DNA of 64,000 nt, taken from the NCBI RefSeq assembly GCF_003434305.1, contig NZ_QKKX01000011.1, forward strand, positions 124,001-188,000. The letters are read 5' to 3'. Positions 1 to 8,347 of this stretch are shown piece after piece. The notes below the pieces were generated by a model that was given only the letters and a program-made list of their open reading frames with translations, did not search any database and was not told the origin of the DNA. The stretch is from Micromonospora sp. MW-13. GTDB lineage: Bacteria; Actinomycetota; Actinomycetes; Mycobacteriales; Micromonosporaceae. Both the position numbers and the translations under genes were made by a program. Each line of letters begins with the position of its first letter. The first letter of the stretch is position 1.

Positions 1-1
1 C

Positions 2-166
2 CTGGGGCCCGGCCAACTGCTGCGCATCGAGGAGGCGGTCACCGCCGCCGCCCGGGACCCGCGCTGGGAGCTGACCGAGGACCAGGTCGCGGTGCTGCGG
101 GACGCGGTGCGGGACGCGTTCGCCCAACGGTTCGGCGTCGCCGGCCCGGATGTCGACGGCGGCTGA
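2..166 (+). CDS. C-terminal end of an unidentified protein (5' partial)
   Basis: An open frame enters from the left edge and ends at TGA 164-166. The 54 visible residues are rich in Glu, Asp, Arg and Ala, predicted helical (EEAVTAAARDPRWELTEDQ, then VLRDAVRDAFAQRFGV), and use G or C in nearly every third position, as real genes here do. The next gene starts inside it (ATG at 150), a 17-bp overlap that suggests the two are translated together. No domain can be recognised from this fragment, so no function is proposed. Confidence 0.6.
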   Translation: MGPGQLLRIEEAVTAAARDPRWELTEDQVAVLRDAVRDAFAQRFGVAGPDVDGG

Positions 167-2870
167 GGTCGGCGACCCACCCGCCGGCGGGGGGTCGCCC
201 CCGCTGCCCTCCACCACCCTCGGCCGGTTCGTCGCCGCGGTGACCGCGGTCGTGGGCACCAGCATGTTCGGCTGGCAGACCGTCCTCGTCGACGGCGACG
301 CCACCCGCGCCCGGGCGGAGTGCCTCAGCGGGCTGCGCGGGGCCGCACCGCCGATCGACGTGCGCGCCGGGACGGTGGACGAGGACTCCCTGGCGGCGGT
401 GCAGCGCTGCCTGGGCACCCTGCACGGGGACCTGCTCCGGCAGATGGTCATCGGGCTGGCCGTGCTCGCGGCGGTGGCCGCCGTCGTCTACCTCGCCGCG
501 CCCTGGTGCGAGTGCCGGCTGCGCGGCCTGCGCCGCCTCGACCGGACCCCCGGCACCGAGGCGCTGCGGTCCGACCTGGCCGGGCTGGTCCGGGAGGCGG
601 GGCTGCGCCGCCCACCGACGTTCGTGGTGTCCCGGTCGGCGCGGATCAGCGGCAACACCTTCGGCGCGGGGCCCGTCCGGTACGTCCGGCTGGACCTGGG
701 GCTGGTGCACGCCCACCGGACGGCGCCGCACCTGTTCCGGGCCGTCGTCCTGCACGAGTTGGCCCACGTTCGCAACGCCGACGTCCACCTCACCCGGCTG
801 ACCATCGCCCAGGCATGGGCGTTCCCGCTCGCCGTGCTCGTCCCGGTCGCGGTCAACTACGTCGGATCGGTTCCCGCCCGGCACCTGTTCGACGACGCCT
901 GGCGGCTGGCAGCGTTCGCGCTGATCGTGCAGGTGTCGGCCTGGTCGGTGCTGCGCGCCCGGGAGTTCGCCGCCGACGCCCGGCTCACCGGCGGCGACAT
1001 CGGGGCCGTCCGGGCGCTGCTCGCCGCCGACCGCAGGCGGGCCGGCCGGTGGGCCCGGGTGGGAGCGGCCTTCCGGTTCCACCCGCTGGCCCGGGCCCGC
1101 GAGGACGCCCTGGACCGTCCCGGGCGCCGGTACGCCGCCCGGCCGGTGGAGGCGCTCGGCGCCGGGCTGGCCGCCGGCATCGCCGCACCGCCACTGCTGG
1201 ACCTGATGACCAGCCTGCCACGCACGCTGCCCGGCCCGGACCCGTTGACGGGCGGCGCCTTCGCCACCGGCGTGCTGCTCGGCGCACCGATCGCGCTGGT
1301 CACCACCGGCGCGCTGTGGCGGTCCGCCTGGTGGGCGCGACGCACCGGCGCGCCGGCGGCCTCGGGCGGGGTGTTCGGCGCGGCGCTGGCCTGTGGCCTG
1401 CTCGTCGGCCGGCGACTGGCCTGGTCCACGGCGTACACCGACGACCGGCGGGCCTGGTGGGTCGAGGGGATCCTGGGTCTGCTGTGGATCGCCGGCGGCG
1501 CCCTGCTCGGCCGGTGGGTGGCCGGCGGCGCGCGGGCGCACCTGCGGCGCATCGCGCCGTCGGACGCGTCCCGCACCCGGCTGGCCTGGGCCGGTGCCGC
1601 ACTGGCCACGACGGCGGTCAGTGCCGGCTACGTGGCGGCCCTGCTCGTGCTGGGTGCCTGGTCCACCGACGGCGAGTTCAGCATGTGGCGCCTCGTCGCC
1701 GCGCGCGAGGGCCACCCGGACACTCTCACCCCGCTGGTCCTGCTCGACCTGCTCGGCTTCTTCTTCCGCATCGTCGCCGCCCAGGCGCCGTACCTGCTCG
1801 CCCTGCCGCTGGCCGCGGCGCTGTTCCCGGTCCTGGCCACCCGCCACGCCACCCGGCGGGCGGCGCGCCTGGGCCTCGTCGGCGGGGCCGTCGGCGCCCT
1901 GGTGCTGCCGCTGGTGCCCCTCGGTGTCGGCGTCGCCGCCCGCGATCCCGGCCTCGCCACGTCCACCGCGGCGGTCCTGGTCAACAGCCACACCCTGCTG
2001 CCGGTCACGTTCGTCGAGCTGACCGTCGCCGTCGCGGCGGTGTCCACCCGGCGCCTGTCGCTGCCGCACGCCCTGCTGGCCGCCCTCACGGCGGGGCTGC
2101 TGCTGGTCCCGGCCATCCTGGCCGCCGGCACGGTGCTGTCCTGCGTGGCCGGCACCACGGACCGGTGCATCCCCGCCGTCGACGGGTCCGACGCCGTCCG
2201 CGCCCTCACCCACGCCCTCGTCGTCGCCCCGGTGGCGGCGGTGCTCGGCGCCGCGCTCGGGGCGGCCGTGGCGGCGGGGCTGGCCGCCGCCGGGCGGCAT
2301 CGGCGGTGGGTGGTGGCCGCGGTCGTCGTGCTGCTCGCGTCCGCCGGCACGGTCGCGGTGGCCCGTGGTCGGCCGGTCCCGGCGACGCCCGCCGGCCGGG
2401 ACCCCTGCCTGCTCGGGGTCTGGCGGCTGACCGCCGGCCGCTACCACGTCCTCGTCGCGGCCGACTCGCGGCTCGGCACGATGGCCGGCCTCACCGGCGA
2501 CGCCGGCGTCGACCTGGCCAGCGGGCCGGGCAGCGGCTTCGCCACCGCGTACCGGGCCGACGGCAGCGCGACCGACCTGTACGACCTCTTCGTCGCCGAG
2601 GGCACGCTGAACGGGCACCCGGTGCGCAGCGTCCACCGGGGAGTGGTGACCTACCGCTGGTCGGCCGGCGCCGGGCGCTACACCCAGCGCGACTCCGTCG
2701 CCTCCGGCGACGTGATGCTGCTGCGCATCGACGACCGCGAGGTGGACGTGACGACCGCCGCCGGGGACACCACCGGCTCGTACCGGTGCGCCGACGACCT
2801 GCTCGTGATCCGCGAGGACAACGACGACGGGTCGTGGGGCGAGGAGAGCTTCGTCCGCAGCCCGACCTGA
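150..2870 (+). CDS. M48-family membrane zinc metalloprotease
   Basis: The 906-residue protein has an HExxH zinc motif (HELAH, near residue 205, in the context VVLHELAHVRNADVH) and a downstream REFAAD segment that can supply the third zinc ligand Glu, as in HtpX/Ste24-type M48 peptidases. A membrane segment lies near residue 30, another near 95-115, and a long block of hydrophobic helices runs from about 330 to 750, so the catalytic domain is membrane-anchored. The C-terminal ~140 residues look like an extracytoplasmic beta-rich domain (LGVWRLTAGRY onwards). It is much longer than HtpX (about 290 residues), as is common for actinobacterial BlaR1/M48-like proteins with an integral-membrane extension. 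The start at 150 overlaps the upstream gene. The substrate is unknown. Confidence 0.75.
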   Translation: MSTAAEVGDPPAGGGSPPLPSTTLGRFVAAVTAVVGTSMFGWQTVLVDGDATRARAECLSGLRGAAPPIDVRAGTVDEDSLAAVQRCLGTLHGDLLRQMVIGLAVLAAVAAVVYLAAPWCECRLRGLRRLDRTPGTEALRSDLAGLVREAGLRRPPTFVVSRSARISGNTFGAGPVRYVRLDLGLVHAHRTAPHLFRAVVLHELAHVRNADVHLTRLTIAQAWAFPLAVLVPVAVNYVGSVPARHLFDDAWRLAAFALIVQVSAWSVLRAREFAADARLTGGDIGAVRALLAADRRRAGRWARVGAAFRFHPLARAREDALDRPGRRYAARPVEALGAGLAAGIAAPPLLDLMTSLPRTLPGPDPLTGGAFATGVLLGAPIALVTTGALWRSAWWARRTGAPAASGGVFGAALACGLLVGRRLAWSTAYTDDRRAWWVEGILGLLWIAGGALLGRWVAGGARAHLRRIAPSDASRTRLAWAGAALATTAVSAGYVAALLVLGAWSTDGEFSMWRLVAAREGHPDTLTPLVLLDLLGFFFRIVAAQAPYLLALPLAAALFPVLATRHATRRAARLGLVGGAVGALVLPLVPLGVGVAARDPGLATSTAAVLVNSHTLLPVTFVELTVAVAAVSTRRLSLPHALLAALTAGLLLVPAILAAGTVLSCVAGTTDRCIPAVDGSDAVRALTHALVVAPVAAVLGAALGAAVAAGLAAAGRHRRWVVAAVVVLLASAGTVAVARGRPVPATPAGRDPCLLGVWRLTAGRYHVLVAADSRLGTMAGLTGDAGVDLASGPGSGFATAYRADGSATDLYDLFVAEGTLNGHPVRSVHRGVVTYRWSAGAGRYTQRDSVASGDVMLLRIDDREVDVTTAAGDTTGSYRCADDLLVIREDNDDGSWGEESFVRSPT

Positions 2871-3012
2871 CGGCCGCGCCGGCCCGGGCGATCGCGGCGG
2901 CGGGTGGGTGCGCCGGCGGGTGCGCCGCAGGCGGGTCCCGTGCGACCCGGGCTCGGGGCGGCTGTGAGACTCGTCCCCGCGCGGTCCGCCCGCGCACGGA
3001 GGGAGGCACGAC

Positions 3013-3789
3013 ATGGAGCAGGACGTACGGCAGGCCGCGGCGCTGCTGGGCCGGGCGCGCCGGGTGGTGGTGTTCACCGGCGCGGGCATCTCGGCCGAGA
3101 GCGGTGTGCCGACCTTCCGCGACGCTCTCACCGGGCTGTGGGAACGGTTCAACGCGCGGACGCTGGCCACGGCGCAGGCGTTTCGCGACGACCCCGCGCT
3201 GGTGTGGGGCTGGTACGAGTGGCGACGGGGCGCCGTCCGGGCGGCCCGGCCGAACGCGGGACACCGGGCGGTGGCCGCGATCGAGGGACGCGTCCCGGAC
3301 AGCGTCCTGATCACTCAGAACGTCGACGACCTGCACGAGCGCGCGGGGTCGGCCGCGCCGTTGCACCTGCACGGCAGCCTGTTCGCGCCGCGCTGCTCGG
3401 CCTGCTCCCGGCCGGCGTCGCCGCCGGACGAGCCGTCGGACGAGCCGGCGCACGGCCGGCGGGTGCCACCGCCCGGGTGCCCGCGCTGCGGGGCGCCGGT
3501 CCGGCCGGGGGTGGTGTGGTTCGGCGAGGCGTTGCCGGAGGCGGCGTTGGCGACCGCGGTCGAGGCCGCGTCCTCCTGTGATCTGCTGGTGACGGTGGGC
3601 ACCTCCGGCCTGGTCCATCCCGCCGCCGAGATCCCCCAGGTCGCGGCCCGCCGGGGCGCTCCGGTGATCCAGGTCAACCCGCACCAGACGCCGCTGGATC
3701 CGGTCTGTGCCGTGAACCTGCGCGGACCGGCCGCCCGGGTCCTCCCCGCCCTCGTCGAGGCGGCGTGGGGCGACCCGGGGCAGGGGTGA
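3013..3789 (+). CDS. SIR2-family NAD-dependent protein deacylase (class III-like sirtuin)
   Basis: Sirtuins remove acyl groups from lysines, consuming NAD and releasing nicotinamide and O-acyl-ADP-ribose. All core motifs are visible in 258 residues: GAGIS (23-27) for NAD binding, TQNVDDLH (101-108), catalytic His120 (HLHGS), and a zinc site formed by C128xxC131 and C156xxC159. Y68 and R71 (WYEWR) match the Tyr-x-x-Arg pair that lets class III sirtuins such as CobB and SIRT5 accept succinyl or malonyl groups. The insert between the Cys pairs is rich in Pro, Asp and Glu. The start is chosen from GGGAGG about 7 nt upstream of ATG. The gene is monocistronic by spacing. Cytoplasmic, probably an acyl-lysine eraser of metabolic enzymes (family inference). 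Confidence 0.9.
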   Translation: MEQDVRQAAALLGRARRVVVFTGAGISAESGVPTFRDALTGLWERFNARTLATAQAFRDDPALVWGWYEWRRGAVRAARPNAGHRAVAAIEGRVPDSVLITQNVDDLHERAGSAAPLHLHGSLFAPRCSACSRPASPPDEPSDEPAHGRRVPPPGCPRCGAPVRPGVVWFGEALPEAALATAVEAASSCDLLVTVGTSGLVHPAAEIPQVAARRGAPVIQVNPHQTPLDPVCAVNLRGPAARVLPALVEAAWGDPGQG

Positions 3790-3796
3790 GGGCCAC

Positions 3797-4042
3797 GGCC
3801 GAGGTCTGGATCTGAAACGCCCGGGCGTACGCGGCCGCCCAGCGCAGGACCACCCGGCAGATCGACTGGCTGGCGCCGAGGTCGACCTGGAGCCACTGGG
3901 GATCGGCGGCGAGGCTGGCCCACCGGGTGCCGGTGTTGCCGTCGACGGCCGCCGACGCGGGGGTGCCGGCACCCCCGGTGGACGACGCGGTGCCCGGGCG
4001 GTGCCGTACCCGCGCGTAGCGGCCGGCGCCGGTGACGGTCAG
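3797..4042 (-). pseudogene. Remnant of an F5/8 type C (CBM32-like) carbohydrate-binding domain gene
   Basis: The gap between the sirtuin and alcohol dehydrogenase genes contains, on the minus strand, about 80 residues that read as a discoidin-type carbohydrate-binding domain: TASSTGGAGTPASAAVDGN, TGTRWAS, DPQWLQVDLGA, ICRVVLRW and YARAFQIQTS. These are hallmark pieces of the F5/8 type C domains attached to actinomycete secreted glycosidases. The upstream part (LTVTGAGRYARV) resembles the end of a preceding copy, and the middle of that copy is missing. There is no signal peptide, no catalytic domain and no credible start, and the frame degenerates on both sides. It is a decayed fragment of a secreted glycoside hydrolase or lectin-like gene. 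Confidence 0.6.
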
Positions 4043-4146
4043 GTTCTGGGTTCGCCGCACCCCGGCCGCCCGGTCCCGGACCCCGGGACGCCGTCCCCCG
4101 CGCACCTGCCGTCGCCGGGTGCGGGCCGGGCAGGCATGCTGGTGGC

Positions 4147-5166
4147 ATGCGCGCGGTGGTCTACGAGACGTTCGGCACGGTGCCCGAGGTGCGGGAGGTT
4201 CCCGACCCGGTGGCCCCGCCCGGCGGGGTGGTGGTCGCCGTCGAGGCGACCGGGGTGTGCCGCAGCGACTGGCACGGCTGGCGGGGGCACGACCCGGACA
4301 TCCGGCTGCCACACGTGCCCGGGCACGAGTTCGCCGGGGTGGTCGCGGCCCTCGGCGCGGGCGTCACCGGCTGGGTTGTCGGCGATCGGGTGACCGTCCC
4401 GTTCGTCTGCGCCTGCGGCACCTGTCCCGCCTGTCTCGCCGGCGACCACCAGGTGTGCCACCGCCAGCAGCAGCCCGGCTTCACCCACTGGGGCTCGTTC
4501 GCCGACCTGGTCGTGGTGCACCACGCCGAGGTCAACCTGGTCCGTCTGCCCGGCACGGTGGACTTCCCGACCGCCGCGGCCCTCGGCTGCCGCTTCGCCA
4601 CCGCATTCCGGGCGGTCGTGGCGCAGGGCCGCGTCCGGGCCGGGGAGTGGGTGGCCGTGCACGGGTGCGGCGGCGTCGGCCTGTCCGCCGTGATGATCGC
4701 CGCCGCCGCCGGGGCCCGGGTGGTCGCGGTCGACGTGCAGCCGCGGGCGCTGGCCATGGCCGCCCGGTTCGGTGCCACGGTGACGCTGGACGCGGCCGCC
4801 GCGCCGCCGGACATCCCCGCCGTGACCGACGGCGGGGCGCACCTGTCGATCGACGCCCTCGGCAGCCAGGCCACCCTCACCGCGTCGGTCGACGGGCTGC
4901 GCCGGCGGGGCCGGCACGTGCAGGTGGGGCTGCTGCCGCCGCACGTGACGGTGCCGATGGGCAGGGTGGTGGCCCACGAGCTGGAGATCGTCGGCAGCCA
5001 CGGGATGGCAGCCCACGCGTACGGCGAGCTGATGGCCCTGGTGCAGGCCGGCCTGCTGCGCCCCGGCGACCTGGTCGCCGAGGAACTGCCGCTGACTGCC
5101 GCGCCGGCGGCGCTGGCCGCCATGGACGGCCCCACCCCACCCGGCATCCGGATCGTCACGCCCTGA
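4147..5166 (+). CDS. Zinc-dependent alcohol dehydrogenase (MDR superfamily)
   Basis: A 339-residue medium-chain dehydrogenase that interconverts alcohols and aldehydes or ketones with NAD(P). The N-terminal GroES-like domain carries catalytic-zinc ligands: Cys in ATGVCRSDWHG (about residue 37) and His-Glu in PGHEFAG. A structural-zinc lobe follows with four Cys in CACGTCPACLAGDHQVC. The Rossmann domain has the dinucleotide motif HGCGGVGLSAV near residue 175. The length is typical of the family. It stands alone between remnants. A zinc alcohol dehydrogenase for an aliphatic or sugar-derived alcohol is likely; the substrate cannot be read from sequence. Confidence 0.88.
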   Translation: MRAVVYETFGTVPEVREVPDPVAPPGGVVVAVEATGVCRSDWHGWRGHDPDIRLPHVPGHEFAGVVAALGAGVTGWVVGDRVTVPFVCACGTCPACLAGDHQVCHRQQQPGFTHWGSFADLVVVHHAEVNLVRLPGTVDFPTAAALGCRFATAFRAVVAQGRVRAGEWVAVHGCGGVGLSAVMIAAAAGARVVAVDVQPRALAMAARFGATVTLDAAAAPPDIPAVTDGGAHLSIDALGSQATLTASVDGLRRRGRHVQVGLLPPHVTVPMGRVVAHELEIVGSHGMAAHAYGELMALVQAGLLRPGDLVAEELPLTAAPAALAAMDGPTPPGIRIVTP

Positions 5167-5262
5167 CGGAACGGCATGGTGGCGTACGGCGTAGGCGACC
5201 GCGTGCGTGCGGTTGCGCAGCTGGAACCGGCTGGTGATGAGCACGTTTCTGACGGTCCGCTC
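5167..5262 (-). pseudogene. Fragment of a LuxR/NarL-type helix-turn-helix C-terminus
   Basis: On the minus strand about 32 residues (ERTVRNVLITSRFQLRNRT followed by HAVAYAVRHHAV) resemble the recognition-helix end of NarL/LuxR response regulators, whose usual form is TVRNHVSNIL-KLQLRDRTQAAIYAVRHGLV. No receiver domain or start is present and the surrounding frame is non-coding in character. It is read as the decayed tail of a two-component regulator gene. The match is short, so this is tentative. Confidence 0.4.
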
Positions 5263-5449
5263 CGGTCCGAATGGACCTCCCCGAGGGCCACCTTGCCCTG
5301 CCCGCTGCCCGGATCGACACGTGCCGCCGGCTGCCTTCGGGGCAGTGCCCACTGCCCGGAGGGGCAGGGCGGGGCCGTCCGGCACGCCCGCGGCGGCGAG
5401 GAAGCCGGCCGGGCGGCGTCCCGGGCGGCACGCCGCCTACCATCCACGG

Positions 5450-5875
5450 ATGCTCAGCGGCGAACTGGTCGAGAGGCTGGAGAAGGCGGTCGGCAGGTAC
5501 GGGGCCGGGATCCCGTCCCCGCCGGCGGAGACCGTCGCGGCGCTGGCGACGGTCGGCGTGCTGCCGACGCCGGACTACGTCGAGTTCGTGGCCCGGTTCG
5601 GCGGGTGTTACGTGGGGATGCCCGTGTACGGGCTGCGGAACTCCCACCTGCTGGAGGCGGTCAGCTGCGTCGACCTGACCCTGCGCTACCGGCGGGACGG
5701 CTGGCCGGGGACCGGGACCGGCCTGGTGATCGCGATCGACGGCACCGGTGACCCGATCGTCCTCGACGCCGACGGGGTGATCCGCCGGCCGGAGCACGAC
5801 TCGGCGACCAGCACCGTGCTCGCGCCCAGCTTCCACGCCCTGCTCGACCGGTACGTCGACGACTGGGCGGGGTGA
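5450..5875 (+). CDS. SMI1/KNR4-like (SUKH superfamily) protein
   Basis: A 141-residue cytoplasmic protein. The centre has the SUKH-type pattern of a Pro-Xaa-aromatic run leading to a Gly-rich turn (LPTPDYVEFVARFGG), then DLTLRYRRDG, VIAIDGTGDPIVLDADG and a C-terminal SFHALLDRY helix. SUKH proteins are common immunity proteins of bacterial polymorphic toxin systems but also occur as stand-alone proteins. Here no toxin gene is adjacent; the nearest is the RHS toxin 3 kb away, which has its own different immunity gene. ATG 5450 is chosen because the upstream extension of the frame has poor third-position G+C. Family assignment is likely, role unknown. Confidence 0.65.
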   Translation: MLSGELVERLEKAVGRYGAGIPSPPAETVAALATVGVLPTPDYVEFVARFGGCYVGMPVYGLRNSHLLEAVSCVDLTLRYRRDGWPGTGTGLVIAIDGTGDPIVLDADGVIRRPEHDSATSTVLAPSFHALLDRYVDDWAG

Positions 5876-6051
5876 GCGCCCGCCCGGGGCGGCACGTTAC
5901 TCGGCAGAGCCGGCCGCAGGGCGCTCACCACCGCAGGGCACGCGGCTCGTTTGAGCAGGCGGGGCCGGCGACGGCTCCGCCGGACGGCCAGCGCGGGCGG
6001 GTCGACCCGGTCGTCGCAGCCCGCACGCGCGCACCCGAACCGGAGGACCAC

Positions 6052-6816
6052 GTGCAGAGCTACCCGAAGGCGATCGTTCCCGTCGGCCACGTCGAGCCGG
6101 TGCCACGCCGGATCCGGGCGTACGTCGGCGGCGTCCCGCTGCTGGACACGACCGGGGCCCGGTACGTGTGGGAGATGCCGCCCTACCCGCAGTACTACGT
6201 GCCCCTCCCCGACGTCGACCGGAGGCTGCTGGTCGACGAGGGGCGCGTCGAGCGCACACCGCGCGGGACGGCCCGGGTGCACGGGATCCGGGCGGGCGAC
6301 ACGGTACGGCCGTCGGCCGCACGGGTGCTCGGCGACGACGGGCCGGCGGCGCTGTCGGGCACGGTGCGGTTCGAGTGGACCGCGCTGGACGCGTGGTTCG
6401 AGGAGGACGAGGAGGTGTTCGTCCACCCCCGCAGCCCCTACAGCCGGGTGGACGCGCTGCGGTCCACCCGGCGGGTGCGGGTCGAGCTGGACGGGGTGCC
6501 GCTGGCCGAGTCGGCCGCCCCGGTGCTGGTCTTCGAGACCGGCCTGCCGACCCGCTACTACCTCGACCGCACCGACGTGGACCTCACCCGCCTGGTCCCG
6601 TCGGACACCCGGACCGCCTGCCCGTACAAGGGGCGCACCACCGACTACTGGTCGGTGCGGACCGACACCGCCGTGCACCCGGACCTGGCCTGGTCCTACG
6701 GGTTCCCGACCGGCGCGCTGGGTCCCGTCGCCGGGCTGATCGCCTTCTACAACGAGCACGTCGACCTCGTCGTGGACGGGCGGCGGCTGGACCGGCCGAG
6801 GACGGCGTTCTCCTGA
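6052..6816 (+). CDS. DUF427 domain-containing protein
   Basis: The 254-residue protein contains two DUF427-type halves. The C-terminal half shows the family signature: TRRVRVELDGVPLAESAAP, then FETGLPTRYYLDRTDVDL and CPYKGRTTDYWSV near residues 185-200, followed by WSYGFPTGA and AFYNEHVDLVVDG. The N-terminal half has a related RIRAYVGGVPLLDT and YVWEMPPYPQYYVP pattern. DUF427 proteins are small beta-barrel proteins of unknown biochemical role, frequent in actinobacteria. GTG 6052 is chosen because the longer reading frame from 5872 overlaps the SUKH stop and lacks GC-biased codons. It is the only gene in its transcription unit and ends at a hairpin shared with the convergent gene. Confidence 0.8.
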   Translation: MQSYPKAIVPVGHVEPVPRRIRAYVGGVPLLDTTGARYVWEMPPYPQYYVPLPDVDRRLLVDEGRVERTPRGTARVHGIRAGDTVRPSAARVLGDDGPAALSGTVRFEWTALDAWFEEDEEVFVHPRSPYSRVDALRSTRRVRVELDGVPLAESAAPVLVFETGLPTRYYLDRTDVDLTRLVPSDTRTACPYKGRTTDYWSVRTDTAVHPDLAWSYGFPTGALGPVAGLIAFYNEHVDLVVDGRRLDRPRTAFS

Positions 6817-6831
6817 GGCCACCGCCCGGCC

Positions 6832-6851
6832 GGGGCGACACCGGTCGCCCC
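6832..6851. terminator. Hairpin between convergent genes
   Basis: GGGGCGAC (6832-6839) pairs perfectly with GTCGCCCC (6844-6851) around a 4-nt loop, with more G-C pairs outside it after a one-base bulge. It lies 15 bp after the DUF427 stop and just before the stop of the convergent gene, so it can serve both strands. There is no T tract, which is usual in high-GC actinomycetes. Confidence 0.5.
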
Positions 6852-6856
6852 CGGGC

Positions 6857-8344
6857 TCAGCCGGCCAGCTCGGCGAGCGGGAACGCCCGGTGCCGGCGGG
6901 GCGGGACCAGGAAGTTCTGCCGGCGGGTACAGGTCAGGAAGCGCTCCAGGCCGTTGTCCTGCTCGGTCACCCGGTGCTTGCGCGCCAGGTCCACCGACGC
7001 CTGGCTGCGCCGCATCCGGGCGAAGAAGTCGGCGGTCGGCACGAACACGCTGAAGTGCAGCTTCGGCTGACTGCTGCCGTCGGGGACGTCCAGGGAGTCG
7101 AAGCCGGGGCCGTCGACCCGCAGGTGCATCGGGGTGCCGTCGGGCGCCCGGGAGCTGCGCTGGAGGGTGGACAGGTGCCCCATCCGGCGCTCGCCCCGGG
7201 GCAGGCCGACGCCCCGGGCGGTGCGCTCGGCGTAGTCGGGGCCACGATTGTCGGCGGGCAGGAACGACGGCCCGCCGCCGTCGGTGAGCTGGTCGGTGTT
7301 GCCGGGGTGCACCGGCGGGGCGTGGAACATGTACTGCACCCGCTTGGTGAAGTTGCCGTTGTCGCTGGGCGGGGTGTCCGGCGAGGCCATGTCGTAGAAC
7401 TGGAGCATGTCGAGGATGATGTGCGACAGGTGCTGCACGCCGCCGTTGTCCAGGTAGTCGCCGGGGCGGGCGGTGGTCAGCCGCGCCGAGGGGTGGCCGG
7501 CGAAGGTGCAGATCGCCGGCGGGCCGGAGGCGTTGGACTGCTGGTCGGAGAAGCCCATCCACATCGGCGAGTCGGGCTGGATGAACCGGGCGTACGGCAG
7601 CCGGTTCTGCTCGGCCACCGAGCGGGGCAGGCCGGTCTGGGTGAACATGTGCCGGCTGGAGGTGACGGTGAGCAGCCCGGCGAAGGCCGGCGGGGGCGTC
7701 GGCTGGCCGGCCAGCGTGCCGCTGCCCTCGAACCAGGCCAGCACGTCCTGGACGACGGTGGCCCGGTCGCTGCGGAAGGTGAACAGCAGGTCGTTCTGCT
7801 CGATGCGGACGGGCACGGTGAATCGCCGCTTGGTGACCCCCGGGTTGTCCGGGTGGACGTCGGTGGGCCCCGGCTCCGCCTCCTCCAGCACCGACCGGGA
7901 CGGGTCGGCCAGCAGCCGGGGCAGGTGCGCGCCGACCAGGTCGCCGGCCAGGCCGCCCGGCAGCCGCCGGAAGTACGGCAGGCCGTAGGAGACGAACGTC
8001 ATCAGGCCGGCCGCGCCGAACGGGTACCGGGATTCCAGGGTGGCGAGCACCCGGGCCAGTTCCCGCTGGTCGTCGCGGCCGGGACTGCGGGACAGCGCGG
8101 CGGTCAGGTAGACGGTGTGCACGGGCGGCATGACGAACGGCCCGCCGGTGGGCGAGGTCTGCTCGGGCGCGCTGTACCGGGCGACGTCGAACTGGATGTC
8201 GGGCAGCCCCTGCGCCGGGTCGGGCGCGGCCGGGCGGTCCGGGGTGCGGGCGCCGGCCGAGCAGGCCGCCAACGCGGACGCGGCCATGGCCAGGGCGCCA
8301 CCGGCCAGCACCGTCCGGCGGGGCAGTCGGGGTTGGTCGCCCAT
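6857..8344 (-). CDS. Tat-exported lipoprotein with Dyp-peroxidase-like C-terminal region
   Basis: A 495-residue protein. The N-terminus has a twin-arginine motif (RRTVLAGG, about residues 9-16), a hydrophobic stretch and a lipobox-like LAAC (Cys28), so it is probably folded in the cytoplasm, exported by Tat and lipidated. The mature part has long conserved blocks (LSHIILDMLQFYDMASPD; HLSTLQRSSRAPDG; QPKLHFSVFVPTADFFARM; DNGLERFLTCTRRQNFLVPP). The end resembles the last part of Dyp-type peroxidases, but the GxxDG signature and a clear proximal heme His were not found, so catalytic activity is not claimed. I believe it belongs to the actinobacterial DUF7405-type group. It lies just after the toxin immunity gene (3-bp gap) and may be co-transcribed with it. 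Confidence 0.65.
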   Translation of the reverse strand: MGDQPRLPRRTVLAGGALAMAASALAACSAGARTPDRPAAPDPAQGLPDIQFDVARYSAPEQTSPTGGPFVMPPVHTVYLTAALSRSPGRDDQRELARVLATLESRYPFGAAGLMTFVSYGLPYFRRLPGGLAGDLVGAHLPRLLADPSRSVLEEAEPGPTDVHPDNPGVTKRRFTVPVRIEQNDLLFTFRSDRATVVQDVLAWFEGSGTLAGQPTPPPAFAGLLTVTSSRHMFTQTGLPRSVAEQNRLPYARFIQPDSPMWMGFSDQQSNASGPPAICTFAGHPSARLTTARPGDYLDNGGVQHLSHIILDMLQFYDMASPDTPPSDNGNFTKRVQYMFHAPPVHPGNTDQLTDGGGPSFLPADNRGPDYAERTARGVGLPRGERRMGHLSTLQRSSRAPDGTPMHLRVDGPGFDSLDVPDGSSQPKLHFSVFVPTADFFARMRRSQASVDLARKHRVTEQDNGLERFLTCTRRQNFLVPPRRHRAFPLAELAG

Positions 8345-8347
8345 GCC

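Noticed and set aside
39..3314. Minus-strand frame of 1091 codons and plus-strand frame 320-3310
   Set aside because: Both cover the M48 protease gene in other frames, with Arg/Pro/Gly-rich low-complexity translations and no motifs.
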